Source: Trichosphaerium sp. ATCC 40318
Lineage: Eukaryota; Discosea; Flabellinia; Trichosidae
Assembly (NCBI GenBank): GCA_038496445.1
Contig: JALMLS010000097.1
Span: 157,762 to 221,761 of the forward strand
DNA length: 64,000 bases
Direction: 5' to 3'
Numbering within the stretch: the stretch's first letter is position 1; every line of letters starts with the position of its first letter. The notes under the pieces were generated by a model. The model ran no database searches and had not been told where the DNA came from. It saw only the letters and a program-made list of their open reading frames with translations. This document shows positions 11,237 to 21,699 of the stretch, in pieces. The position numbers were made by a program, and so were the translations under genes.

Positions 11237-14200
11237 ATGGTTGCTAGCCTACTGTTTACAACAATCTATGCAGTGTAATTTGAAAAGCGTTGGCGCTAAT
11301 GCGAGCTTTCGTATTATTCATCTAAATGATGTTTGTAGTGAAGAAAACAGAGATGACGACCACGGAGAGGAAGCGGTAAAGTCTATATCCGCAGCATTGG
11401 CAAATGTAGATGCACGTGTATCTTCTATGGTAGAAATTATGGGCTCCTTCGACGCCAAGTTGATGAAGCTTCGTCAATTAACTGACAACAACATCAGCAA
11501 GTGGCAAATGATATATTCAAGCACGTACATGCGCTAGGATACACTTTGAGATAAGTTGAATTGACGAAGTTGTATGTAGACCTTGATAAGACGATTGATG
11601 GGATAGAGACCATACTAGACAAGTTTGATAGTATAAATGAAGGCCAACTCCTGCAAGAACCACTACTCCTTATGCCATCGCTAATATAGAGTACTCATTT
11701 AGGAATCAGTCTCCAGATGAGGTTGGGATACCAAGATACATTGCGATATTTGACAAGGTCGATAGCAGCATACAATTTTTCATGGATAAAAAAAACTTCA
11801 AGTCAGGGGACTTATACAGCAAACAACTGGGCAAGTTTCGTAAAGGTAACCATCTAAAAAATCACGTGTCACGTTTTTGTGGCGTCTGTTACAGTAGTCA
11901 TCGTCAGCATCATCAGCATCATCGTAACTTTACAACCGCTCTTTAAGCGTGCCACGTGATTATTTCGTTTTTAAGACATACTAACTGGTGTAGCCGGATT
12001 AAGAGGAATGGTATGAACGCTTGTGGACTAAATATAGCCTGAGTCAAGCTTATACAAACATTTTTGGCGTTGACAAGGATATGACTGAGTGTAGGTAAAA
12101 GCCTTCAAGTCGCGGTTGTCTGCGTGTTCAACACCGATATACTTCGAGTCGAGGATTACCAAAGAACTCAAGAGACAGAGAACAGGTTGGTTAACGCACT
12201 TGTCGTTTATTCTATCCCATAGTTGCAAATTACTAACCCCACCGCCTTTTCAACATAGATATTCGTACTGTGCTTCGAGACAATGATTTCTCCATCTCAT
12301 TATGTGAACCCAACGCACAGGAAGAGATGCAAATGTTGGCCGCAAAGCTCCACAGCCTGGAGTTGGGAAAGCCCCAATCCACCAATGCGGTCTTCCCTCA
12401 ATTGTTATCGCATTATGTAGAAAAGAGGTAACCTGCCACTAGGCATGCCATGCCGTATTACTAGTCGCACCGTTCACACTTGTTAGGAGCTCGTTCTTAT
12501 TGCTCAGCTTAAACAGGTCCGACATGGACTCTTTTACAACCCAATACTGTCAGTAGCTTGCTGACTCGGTATTGTGATTAGATCCAGTAGCTTCAGTCCA
12601 GCTCAACAATTCAAGATTCCAAGTTTTTCAGACACAGAACATGTCCTCCAACACTACATTGTCTTATTGAAGGTAAATAACAGTTGCTTGTCGCTACTGG
12701 TTGAAATAAGCGTCTAACAGTGTACCGGCTTAGAGTGAATATGTTTTTGCTACGGACACATTACCAGCATCAGCCGTACGGGAAGTTTGGGATGATGTTG
12801 TCAAGGACAGCCAGGAGAGGGTGGATGCACGATTGATAGACATTGTAAGTTACGCCAGCCATCAGCATGTTTCTATACACCCCTCTTTGACTGGCATGCA
12901 AAGGTAAAAGCTCTTGAAAACAGTACCAATAGAGAAACTTCTGTCTTTACGTTGTTGGAGATATGGCAGTTCTTCTACGATCACCTGGACCTCTTCCACA
13001 AGATACTCGCGGTACGCATACAACAATAGCAATCATTTTTGTGGCAAACCAGCGCCCTGAGGACTGACACTGGAGAAAAGGTAAATCCAGATAGCACCAG
13101 AGCTTTTCAAGGCGTGTCTGGGCTGTGGAAATGTATTGATGCGACTGCTAGGTAAGTTTTTTTGAACCGTAACGGGATGCGCTTTGAGCTCAATCGTTTG
13201 CATCTAGGTTCAATTGCTTTAATCAAGAAGAAAAGTACGTTCGCACATCACCTGAGCAGCTTCCTCTTGATGGCACCGTCCTCCAACTTACAGCCAAGGT
13301 GAGGATTAGTACTACTAAGCCTATAATTTATTACTGACTTGTTTGGTAGACGCTGAACTACCTGCTGTCCCTCCTCAAGTTTTTACCAACAGTCGAATTG
13401 GTTTTGAGTCCTGAACACGAGCCATTGATGAAGCTTATTTCGCCACCTAAGCCAGATCCTAACGTAACGTTAAAGCCGTTTATAAGTGAGTGTGCACACC
13501 TTTTTTTATTTCAAAAAATAGTTGGCTTAGAACTAACGTGGATTCAAAAGTGCGCATGCTAGAAGCGCTTGACAGCACGCTGTTGTTTAAAGCGGAGGGC
13601 GCATCTAAAAAGGACGCTGCGTTGGCGACGATATTCCTTTTAAACAACTACCACTTCATTTACAGCACGCTCAAGGACTCTCCGCTTGCACGGTTTACAC
13701 AAGAACAGATTGGTGGATACCAAAAGCGCGTTGAGCACCAGAAAGATGACTACATGACCAGGTACGCAACTTGTCATGCAAGTCACTTCTTCTCACTGTT
13801 TTCTATGTTGTAGTTGGAGCACAACATTGAAGTACCTCTCTGAAGAGCTTAACTTTGGAACCAAAAAGCGAGACTTGCTCAAGTCAGTCGTGTCAAAAAA
13901 CAAGATAGAACTCAAGATAAAGGCGGGATTTAATGGATTTAATCAAAATCTCGAAAAGGTTCATTAGTGTTTACATCGCCAACAGCTGACGGCCTTTCTT
14001 AGATATACGCGACCCAACAGCACTTTCTAATACCTAATAAGGAATTGCGACGAACAATGCAGTCACTCCTTAAAGCAGAAGTGATCAAACAGTACACTGC
14101 TTTTCTAGCAAGGTAAATAGACCCAAGGGTGGATAATTACATTTTTTTTGAAATTGAAAAATTGAGCATTTGTCTGGCTGACAACAACTCTTTTCTAGGT

Positions 14201-14346
14201 TCTCGCAGGTACACTTTACGGATAACTCCTCCAAGTATATTAGATACAACCCAGAGACGATCAGTAGCATGTTTGATAACTTTTTCACCGGGCTGTACAA
14301 GGAAAATAGATCCAAAAAGTTTTCATTGTCCAATAAGACACGTTAA
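11237..14346 (+). CDS. EXO70: Exocyst complex subunit Exo70
   Basis: Exocyst subunit that tethers secretory vesicles to the plasma membrane by binding PI(4,5)P2 and Rho GTPases. The N-terminal helical part is AALANVDARVSSMVEIMGSF; then come YVDLDKTIDGIETILDKFDS and SSIQFFMDKKNF. The C-terminal part is the most diagnostic: YHFIYSTLKDSPLARFTQEQ, LKAEVIKQYTAFLARF, then SKYIRYNPETISSMFDNFF, with KLSNKTR-like basic end. At least ten introns are required. The start chosen is ATG at 11237, followed at once by an intron (GTTGCT to GCAG), which keeps the frame open into CNLKSVGANASF; other starts are possible. A Rac-type GTPase, a typical exocyst partner class, is encoded further along. Confidence 0.8.
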
Positions 14347-14603
14347 ACTGGCATACGTTACTCACTTTGGTGTAAGTAACTAAGTTCAGAATAAAATAAA
14401 GAGCCGTTTGTTTTAACGATTATTAACGAACGATGTATTTATGATAGCAATAAATAAAGTGGTTTATTCGCTGTGTTTTTGTAGTGTGTGTTAGTTTGAG
14501 TGGTCTTTGAAGGGTGGGTGGTTTAGATTAAATAAGGGTGGGTGGCGTCCAATACATGATTGGACAATAAATACGACCCCTAACGAGAACAAAAACGCAA
14601 CGT

Positions 14604-16118
14604 TTACGCTTTGGAAAGACGTTTCCTTTTGCGTTGGTTGGTCGAGCGCCTCTCAGCCATATAACGATTTCTTTCAGCTCTAGAGTGTACGTGTGAGCGA
14701 ATGAGCAAAAAGTAGAGAGCCCGTGGCATTTAGAGACGAGCAGTAGAGTGGTTGGTTACATACCTTGGAAAACCATGCTGATTGACATTCGACCAAATGG
14801 AGAAAGGCGCTGATTTTAGTGTGTGTACAGGTTTACCATTGACGTTGAGTGTGTACGTCAGGTGAAATATAAAGCCTAAAGAAGTGAACATTGTGAGCAT
14901 AACTGCGTTGTCTTTTGGATTAAAATTCTACCTTTTGTGCGGCCAGCCAGTGAGGCTTGAGATATTTTAAGGGAAGGCAAGCTAATCCGTGCTTCGCCTT
15001 TAGACTAGAAGCCAAATGTCAGTGAGAGCCCGCCGCAGCACAAGCAAGAAAATATTTTCCAGAAAAAAACCAAATGCGCAATAACGCGGCCAATGTACGA
15101 TTTAAAAAGTTGATACGATATACGCACCATTACTGGAATAGCAATCAAAAAGATATTGTTATCGCGTTCATCCCTGCCCATTTGTTTGTCACAAACCAGG
15201 TGAACGGTGATGTTGTCAGAACACCGCAATAATTCTTTTCCCTAACGTTATAATAATGAGTACAAGGCCTACAATATTAAAAAAAGAGAAAGTAATTGCG
15301 TTCTTTTGGGGCGGCATGTGGGGTTTAACCGATGATGAAAACCGTCACTGGCTCCTGTAACTAGGTTGTGGTGGTTATTAAATACGTACTTGAATTGATA
15401 TAACGTTAGCTGGGAGTATGTTGAATTCCTTGACTTGGTGTTCGCTAGGCCCAACTTCCAAACTCAGCCTACAGCCGTTCGTTAACATTCCAGAACCAAC
15501 CGTTTAAGAAGTTATATTTTCTTGATTGTACCTGGGAGTTGGTTCAATGTACTGAGCTTGGCTCTCAACTTCCAAGTCTTCTTTAGACTCAGTGTCTTCA
15601 TCGTAGCGTGGTGTAGCAGTTGGCACGGTCACACCTGGATAATACTACAAACAGGTTGAGAATTGTGGAAATCAGTTTGGTCTCGTAAATTAACGGAATT
15701 ACGAAGCCCATAGCGCACCTGTTTGCATGAGGTGTTCATTCGCGGTTGTACGTTGGCGTACTGAATAGCGGAGTTGAAAGTGTATCGTAGTGGCGCGTCG
15801 TACGGTAAACCACCGTTGTGGGCCTCAATGAATTGGGGTTGCGTGGGATCTGGATAAATGTGTAAATTCGCGCTAAATCGATCTAATTGTTGTACCACGA
15901 TGAATTTGCCAGTTGTCGTAATAAACTGGGGCGTGTTGAGGTGCGACATAGCGCGAGAATTGTGCATAGACAGGGCCGTCGTACTGATTCATTCTTGGTT
16001 TGTACATTAGCCAAGGGTGACGTCTCTGGAGTTAAATAAATAATATGAGTTCTGTTCACTGACGTTTGAAATATTTTGAACTTAAAAAAACAACATTTCT
16101 TCTACACTACGCCACCAT
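14604..16118 (-). CDS. Unrecognised beta-rich protein with basic tail; possible DNA-binding factor
   Basis: I do not recognise the family with confidence. Exons splice to about 300 residues: a Tyr/Pro/Asn-rich N-terminus (MRRHPWLMYKPRMNQYDGPV), an acidic linker (YDEDTESKEDLEVESQ), then a region that looks like alternating beta strands: LSLEVGPSEHQVKEFNILP, LRCSDNITVHLVCDKQMGRD, NIFLIAIPVMSKG, FIFHLTYTLNVNGKPVHTL and SAPFSIWSNVNQHGFPR. It ends in a highly basic helix, ERNRYMAERRSTNQRKRKR, like a nuclear localisation signal. Beta-sandwich plus basic tail recalls Ig-fold transcription factors (Rel/STAT/p53-like), but this is inference. The first intron follows the ATG directly. Confidence 0.55.
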
Positions 16119-16355
16119 GGTATTACTGAGCTTGCACTAAATCATTGCAGTGCAAAACTATAAAAATAAATTATCGGAATTTGTAGTTTTCTGGTTTTCT
16201 TGAGGTTCTTTCTTAAGCTAACGAACATAGAACCGAAAACGCACAAGCCACACTTGGTTTAGGGCGAGAAAAAAATGAGCTTGGTTAGAAAGGTAGGTGG
16301 TATTTTGGAGGTTGTTGTTACAAGGTTTGTGTTTTGTTTTCTTCAAAAGTTCGCG

Positions 16356-17646
16356 CTATACATGCTCCATTGCTACAACAACGGTTTTGTTTTTGCGTTT
16401 TTTAGCTATGAGTGAGTGCTTTGCAGCGGCGTGTTGTGCCTTATCTTGTTTCTCCAAGTACTCCTTACGGTGCAATATCGCGTACACCCAACAAACAGTG
16501 CACATGCTGACAATAAGGATGCCGAGTGCCACTGCCGAAGCAATTGCACCTTCAATTGGACCTTTATCAATCACTACACTTGGCAGTTAGTAAAAAATGC
16601 CTATGAATAAATGCTCTTGGAATGAATGGTAGTATTTTGTGTACCTTCTGCCGGGCAATTGGGTTGACCTTGACGTCAACATGTCAGTAACAAAACCAAT
16701 ACAAAATTGTAATTTACAAAGAACGAATGGGTGTCATTTCGTGGGGGGGCAGTACCTGGTGATGGTGCACATATGCCAACGCTGTTATTTGTGCTGAAGT
16801 AAGAGATGCTCGCATACGACACGTTTTCGTGTGTAGCTATAGCGGTGGTTAGTAGTGTGTCCACAAAGGTAGTTAATCGATAAAAATGCAACAGCAAAAA
16901 AGACTACGCACGCGTTGTGGCTATTTTTGAGTTGTTGTAGCACGGCCACGTGTTTTCTAAGGTCCCGAAAGATAATCCGGCCAGAACGTCGGATGTATTT
17001 GCTGTTCTGACCAATACAACGCAAGCACTTTCTCCTAAGCCATGGACGTCCGTTGGGTATTTAAACAGTGACACCCTAGGGCCTACTGTGGCTAATTTTG
17101 GTCAGTGGGCCAGTAAAAGCCAGGAGCATTTGATGGTGAGGGTGTTGACGTACCAAACCCGTTTTGCGCTGTAATGCGTTCCAATCGCTTTTTTTCGCGT
17201 GTAGATAGGTCTAATTCACCTTCAGCCGCTGGCTCTTCCTCTACAGGGTCAGATCTCTTTGATGACGAGCGTGACGCGTTATCAGGAACGACTAGTCTTA
17301 CGGTTGCTGTAGCATCTCCAGCAATGCTGGTATTGCCATGGAGCAACAAGAAGTGCGTTACATTTGCCGTTGGGGGGAGTTCTACTCCCCACTCCTCGTG
17401 CATAGTTTCGTCGTATGTGGTGTACACATGGACGCGTAACGATTCATTCAGTGCGTTGTTAACTACAGTTACTTCAATAAATTCGTTTTCAACCGGGCCA
17501 TTGTCGATTTCGCTAATGTACGCAATGCCAGAAAGCGTAAATGGATCAGAGGTGTCGCTTGCCCAAACACACAAAACCTAAACGTGTTAATAACTGTAAC
17601 AACGTACTAAACATACCAGCAATGATAAAACGTAGTACATTGACAT
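16356..17646 (-). CDS. Putative type I membrane glycoprotein
   Basis: Family not recognised. The N-terminus is a signal peptide (MSMYYVLSLLVLCVWASDTS). The luminal or extracellular part has a beta-rich segment (EFIEVTVVNNALNESLRVHV), many N-X-S/T sites (for example NESL, NVTH, NTSI, NASR, NTSD), and Cys residues near its end (GICAPSPG, QPNCPAE). A single transmembrane helix follows (IEGAIASAVALGILIVSMCT), then a basic cytosolic tail (RKEYLEKQDKAQHAAAKHS, AKKRKNK). Several introns lie in 16600-17090, where exon borders are approximate. The topology suggests a plasma-membrane or ER protein with its tail in the cytosol. Confidence 0.6.
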
Positions 17647-17762
17647 TGCAGCGTTTGTGGCAAATGAATACAAATACTCTTTTTTTTTCAATTAAAGTCT
17701 CACCTTAAATAATTCAGTGAAATCAACTAAAATGCCTAATGGTGTCAAGCATACAAACCCCC

Positions 17763-18377
17763 ACAGTACTGGAATCGGGATTTTGACCCGTACTAAACCC
17801 GTACAGAACCCGTACTTTTGACCCGTACTTAACCCGTACGGGTTCCGTACTTTTGACCCGTACAAAACCCGTACAGAACCCGTACTTTTGACCCGTACTT
17901 AACCCGTACAGGTTCCATATTGTTGTCCCGTACTCTACCCGTACGGGTTATGTACGGAATCCGTACGGGTAGAGTACAATTAAATAGTATGAAAAATTGT
18001 AATTATTGGATACAGAATATACTCCTTTTTTTTCCATACAATGTATGTGTACACATATATCACATGTGTGCCAAAACCACAACCATCAGTATATACTTGC
18101 AATCAAAAAAAAAATTTGGCCATCAAATTTTGTTTGGATTTGGCAATCAAAAAATCCAAAAAAAAATTACTGCAATTAAATGGCAGCTTGTAATCGTAAG
18201 GTACAAAAACATGTATTATTAATAGATGAGGGTGTTTTAAGGTTATTAGGGCATTTACTTAAAAAGTAGAGGAGAAAACTTAATAAAGTGCAAAATGTAG
18301 CTTTTTGCTGAATTTTGTTGTTTTATTGAATAACTTTGGTCTGACTGTACGAACTGCTCAGAAAATGTAGCATTAGG
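17763..18377 (+). repeat. Left terminal inverted repeat of the foldback element
   Basis: Array of about six 33-bp units (17783-17985), then AT-rich sequence (including tcagaaaatgtagcattagg near the inner edge). It is the reverse complement of 19966-20637 with few differences; the right array is longer by about two units. Confidence 0.8.
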
Positions 18378-18653
18378 TATATTTAGGTACGATGCATGGT
18401 TTCATGATGGTTTGGGGATCAGCTCACCATTTTTAGGCAAAAACGACAGAAAATATGTATTTGGAGTAGTTTAAGGCTATTATGGCCTAATAGCTCTATT
18501 AAACCACTTTTTAAAGGCGATTATGGGTTTCAAGCATTTTTCTGAAATAGTCGTTAAGTTGTGGATATTAAGTTGGGTTTTAGGACAATTAAGGCATGAT
18601 GTCTAAAATATCTCCTCAAACAGGTCAAAAACATGGTCGTTTAGTGGTAATGG

Positions 18654-18692
18654 GGTTGTAATGTAATGTAATGTATTGTAATGTAAATGTAC
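18654..18692. repeat. Short TAATG-type microsatellite
   Basis: Imperfect tandem gtaat/gtaatgta units inside the foldback element interior. Confidence 0.6.
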
Positions 18693-18771
18693 TTGTAATA
18701 GTTAAGAAAACAATAAACCAATCCATCGTTTTTACTATTTTGTGTACACAATTATAACTGCCGACACATAT

Positions 18772-19072
18772 TTTGACCTGTACCTAACCCGTACGGGTTC
18801 CGTACTTTTGACCCGTACAAAACCCGTACGGAACCCGTACTTTTGACCCGTACTCTATCCGTACGGAACCCGTACTTTTGACCCGTACTCAACCCGTATG
18901 GAACCTGTACTTTTGACCCGTACTCTACCCGTACGGGTTCCGTACTTTTGACCCGGATTAAACCCGTACGTAACCCGTACTTCCGACTCGTACAAAACCC
19001 GTACGGGATCCGTACTTTTTGACCCGTACTCTACCCGTACATTATCCGTACTCCCGATTTTACTACTGCATA
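18772..19072. repeat. Internal array of the same palindromic 33-bp units
   Basis: About nine degenerate copies of the units found in the terminal repeats (gacccgtac, cccgtacggg, ttccgtac), more diverged than those in the arms. The array ends in ctcccgattttactactgc, resembling the element's outer tip. At 19132-19180 another tip-like sequence (tattggaattggaatttt) appears. These look like remains of an older related element nested inside. Confidence 0.6.
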
Positions 19073-19359
19073 GAACTTTAAGTTAAATATTTATTGAGCT
19101 GTTTTTGTTCTCACTATGCAACAAACATATGACAGTATTGGAATTGGAATTTTGACCTGTACTCTACCCATACATACAGGATGTAAAGACAGGGCTGAAA
19201 CTCAGCAAGGCATTTTCATCAACTAATGCCTAGTTTTTGCATTCAAAAGGCAAATACAGGCACTTATATTTGATGAAAAATGCTTGCATTTGGTATATTT
19301 TAAGTAAATTTTATTGGAAAAAAAAAATATGCCTTCAAATAAGCCATAACTCATGCAAA

Positions 19360-19810
19360 AGGCTTTTTTAACCAATTGAAGTGTGCAATAACTCTCCAAT
19401 GGATTAGTATTTCTATCACTCTCATCTTGTTGTTACTAATAGTTAGACTAGTTAATGGTTGGTGTGCTGTGGGCTGGTTGGAATGACAAACTCTTTACTA
19501 ATAAGGAAAAACAAATTCATATAGAGAATTCTCAATGTGAATAACTACCAAATAAAAACAAATTTATAAAAGTTGGATGTTATTGGAATTTATTTGGATG
19601 GCTGATTTTAAGGATATATGGGACAATTGGAGAGTTGGTTTACCACCATCTGATTTTCCCTTCTTTACCTTCTATCAACCCCCAAAATACTTATATTAAC
19701 AAACAGCTTAGTGCACTAACCCACCCAAATGTAGGTCAAGTAGACAAAGACATAAACTATTATTCATAAAAAAGCTCAGACAAATGTGATGCAGATCTCT
19801 ATTTTGAGCT
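19360..19810. repeat. Diverged repeat, copy A
   Basis: Direct-orientation relative of 20908-21460. Shared landmarks are a segment ending in gttagactagtt, then gtgtgctgtgggc, ttctcaatgtga and a later pyrimidine-rich stretch. Family unknown; no open frame is conserved in both. It lies inside the foldback element. Confidence 0.5.
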
Positions 19811-19965
19811 ATGAAACATATGTAAAAAAAAGCACAAGTGGTTATTTTCATCCACAACACAATAAACCTCCTTTTTTATTAAAAAAAAAAGCATAACTCT
19901 AGCATCAATGCCTTATTTTGAAGGCAAAAAGACATCATTGTCATAAAGTACTGTAATCAGGACCT

Positions 19966-20637
19966 AATGCTACATTTTCTGAGCAGTTCGTACAGTCAGA
20001 CCAAAGTTATTCAATAAAACAACAAAATTCAGCAAAAAGCTACATTTTGCACTTTATTAAGTTTTCTCCTCTACTTTTTAAGTAAATGCCCTAATAACCT
20101 TAAAACACCCTCATCTATTAATAATACATGTTTTTGTACCTTACGATTACAAGCTGCCATTTAATTGCAGTAATTTTTTTTTGGATTTTTTGATTGCCAA
20201 ATCCAAACAAAATTTGATGGCCAAATTTTTTTTTTGATTGCAAGTGTATACTGATGGTTGTGGTTTTGGCACACATGTGATATATGTGTACACATACATT
20301 GTATGGAAAAAGAGGAGTATATTCTGTATCCAATTTTTCATATTATTTAATTGTACTCTACCCGTACGGATCCCGTATGTAACCCGTACGGGTAGAGTAC
20401 GGGTCAACAATACGGAACCCGTACGGGTTAAGTACGGGTCAAAAGTACGGGTTCCGTACGGGTTTAGTACGGGTCAAAAGTACGGAACCCGTACGGGTTA
20501 AGTACGGGTCAAAAGTACGGGTTCCGTACGGGTTTAGTACGGGTCAAAAGTACGGAACCCGTACGGGTTAAGTACGGGTCAAAAGTACGGGTTCCGTACG
20601 GGTTTAGTACGGGTCAAAATCCCGATTCCAGTACTGT
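19966..20637 (-). repeat. Right terminal inverted repeat of the foldback element
   Basis: Reverse complement of the left arm. The array (20352-20622) alternates two 33-bp forms, one with gggttccgtacgggttt and one with ggaacccgtacgggtta, giving a 66-bp higher-order repeat copied about four times almost exactly. Open frames here are by-products of the repeat. Confidence 0.8.
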
Positions 20638-20907
20638 ATACAATATACGGATTTTCATTTGGTAAAAAAAGTATTTGAACTTTACAAACATGGGTAGCAG
20701 TTTGTACCTTAGTATTTAAAGCATAGCTTTTGTCATAGTTTGCCTTTGATTTATGTTCACGTTTATACCAAAGCCATTTGCTAAAACAGACACTTGTTTG
20801 ATAAGGACAGGTTTGGTTCCAAAAGAATAAAATTCTACAAAAAACTTCATTAAGCCCATGGTCACCAAACAATATTCTTTTGAAGTATAAGTGTGAACAC
20901 TCTGGCT

Positions 20908-21460
20908 TTCTTAACCAAGTGAAGCGTGCAACAACTCCCTAGTGGAATAATATTTCTGTCACTCTCACCTTACTATTGCTAGTAGTTAGACTAGTTTATG
21001 GTGTGCTGTGGGCAACAAAATCTACAATTTTCATAGCCAAAAGCTGGCTTTGCACAGTTAGCCTGTAATGTGAAAATCCCACCTACTCACATGTAAAGTG
21101 TCTGATATTGTCAAACAACACATTCAAACCAGATCAACCTCTTATTCTTCAAAAAATGATCAATCTAGGTTGGAAAGTCAAGTTTTATTCTGCATCAACA
21201 AAATATATTGGTGGCTCAATATTGATAATTCTCAATGTGAGGAATACCTTGATGAAAAGTTTATTCAAGTTTGTATGTAAAGTTACATGGAAAGATTGGG
21301 GTGTTGGATTACTACTCCTGCCAGATCCTCCTCCTTTACCATCTTCACCAAAAAACTTGTATATTAAGTCTATTACATACTAACTCCTAACAAGTAAAAC
21401 CTAAAAGAAAAAACATGGCTACTACTCAAACTATGAAAGCTCAGCCTTTTTGCCAATCTT
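20908..21460. repeat. Diverged repeat, copy B
   Basis: Second copy of the repeat at 19360-19810, just outside the right arm of the foldback element. Contains an open frame on + (21108-21383) with no recognised domain. Confidence 0.5.
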
Positions 21461-21699
21461 GCCTTATCATAAACTTAAACAAGAACTTACCTAATTAGGC
21501 AAAAATCTCTAATCCAATAATTGTCTAAATGCTTGAATCCAGTACATAAACAAGGCATTTAATCCTCCAAATGCTGAGCATAAATCAAGCATTATTCAGG
21601 TATAATGCAGGCATAAAATAAGGCATCAAACTTGTATTTGTGATACAACATTAACAATTAAAAAACAAAAGTTCCAAAGTATTGTTGTAATTGTGATCA

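Larger units (their letters stand above)
17763..20637. mobile_element. Foldback-like non-autonomous transposon with long tandem-repeat-bearing inverted repeats
   Basis: A 2.9-kb element bounded by near-perfect inverted ends: left begins acagtactggaatcgggat, right ends with its complement. The inverted repeats run more than 600 bp each (17763-18377 and 19966-20637). Their outer parts are arrays of about 33-bp units made of cccgtacgg, gttccgtac and ttttgacccgtac; their inner parts are AT-rich unique sequence matching between the two arms. No transposase ORF exists inside. Long inverted repeats with tandem subrepeats are the hallmark of foldback elements. No perfect target-site duplication was found; atacaa occurs just outside on both sides but not flush on the left. 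The interior holds another array and fragments of other repeats, suggesting nested insertion. Confidence 0.7.

Noticed and set aside
17920-18222. Open frames in the inverted arms (also 20118-20410)
   Set aside because: Matching frames arise because the arms are copies; low-complexity AT-rich sequence with no domain.
17783-20622. Regular spaced repeats that look CRISPR-like
   Set aside because: Units are contiguous palindromes without unique spacers, in a eukaryotic genome; they belong to transposon arms.
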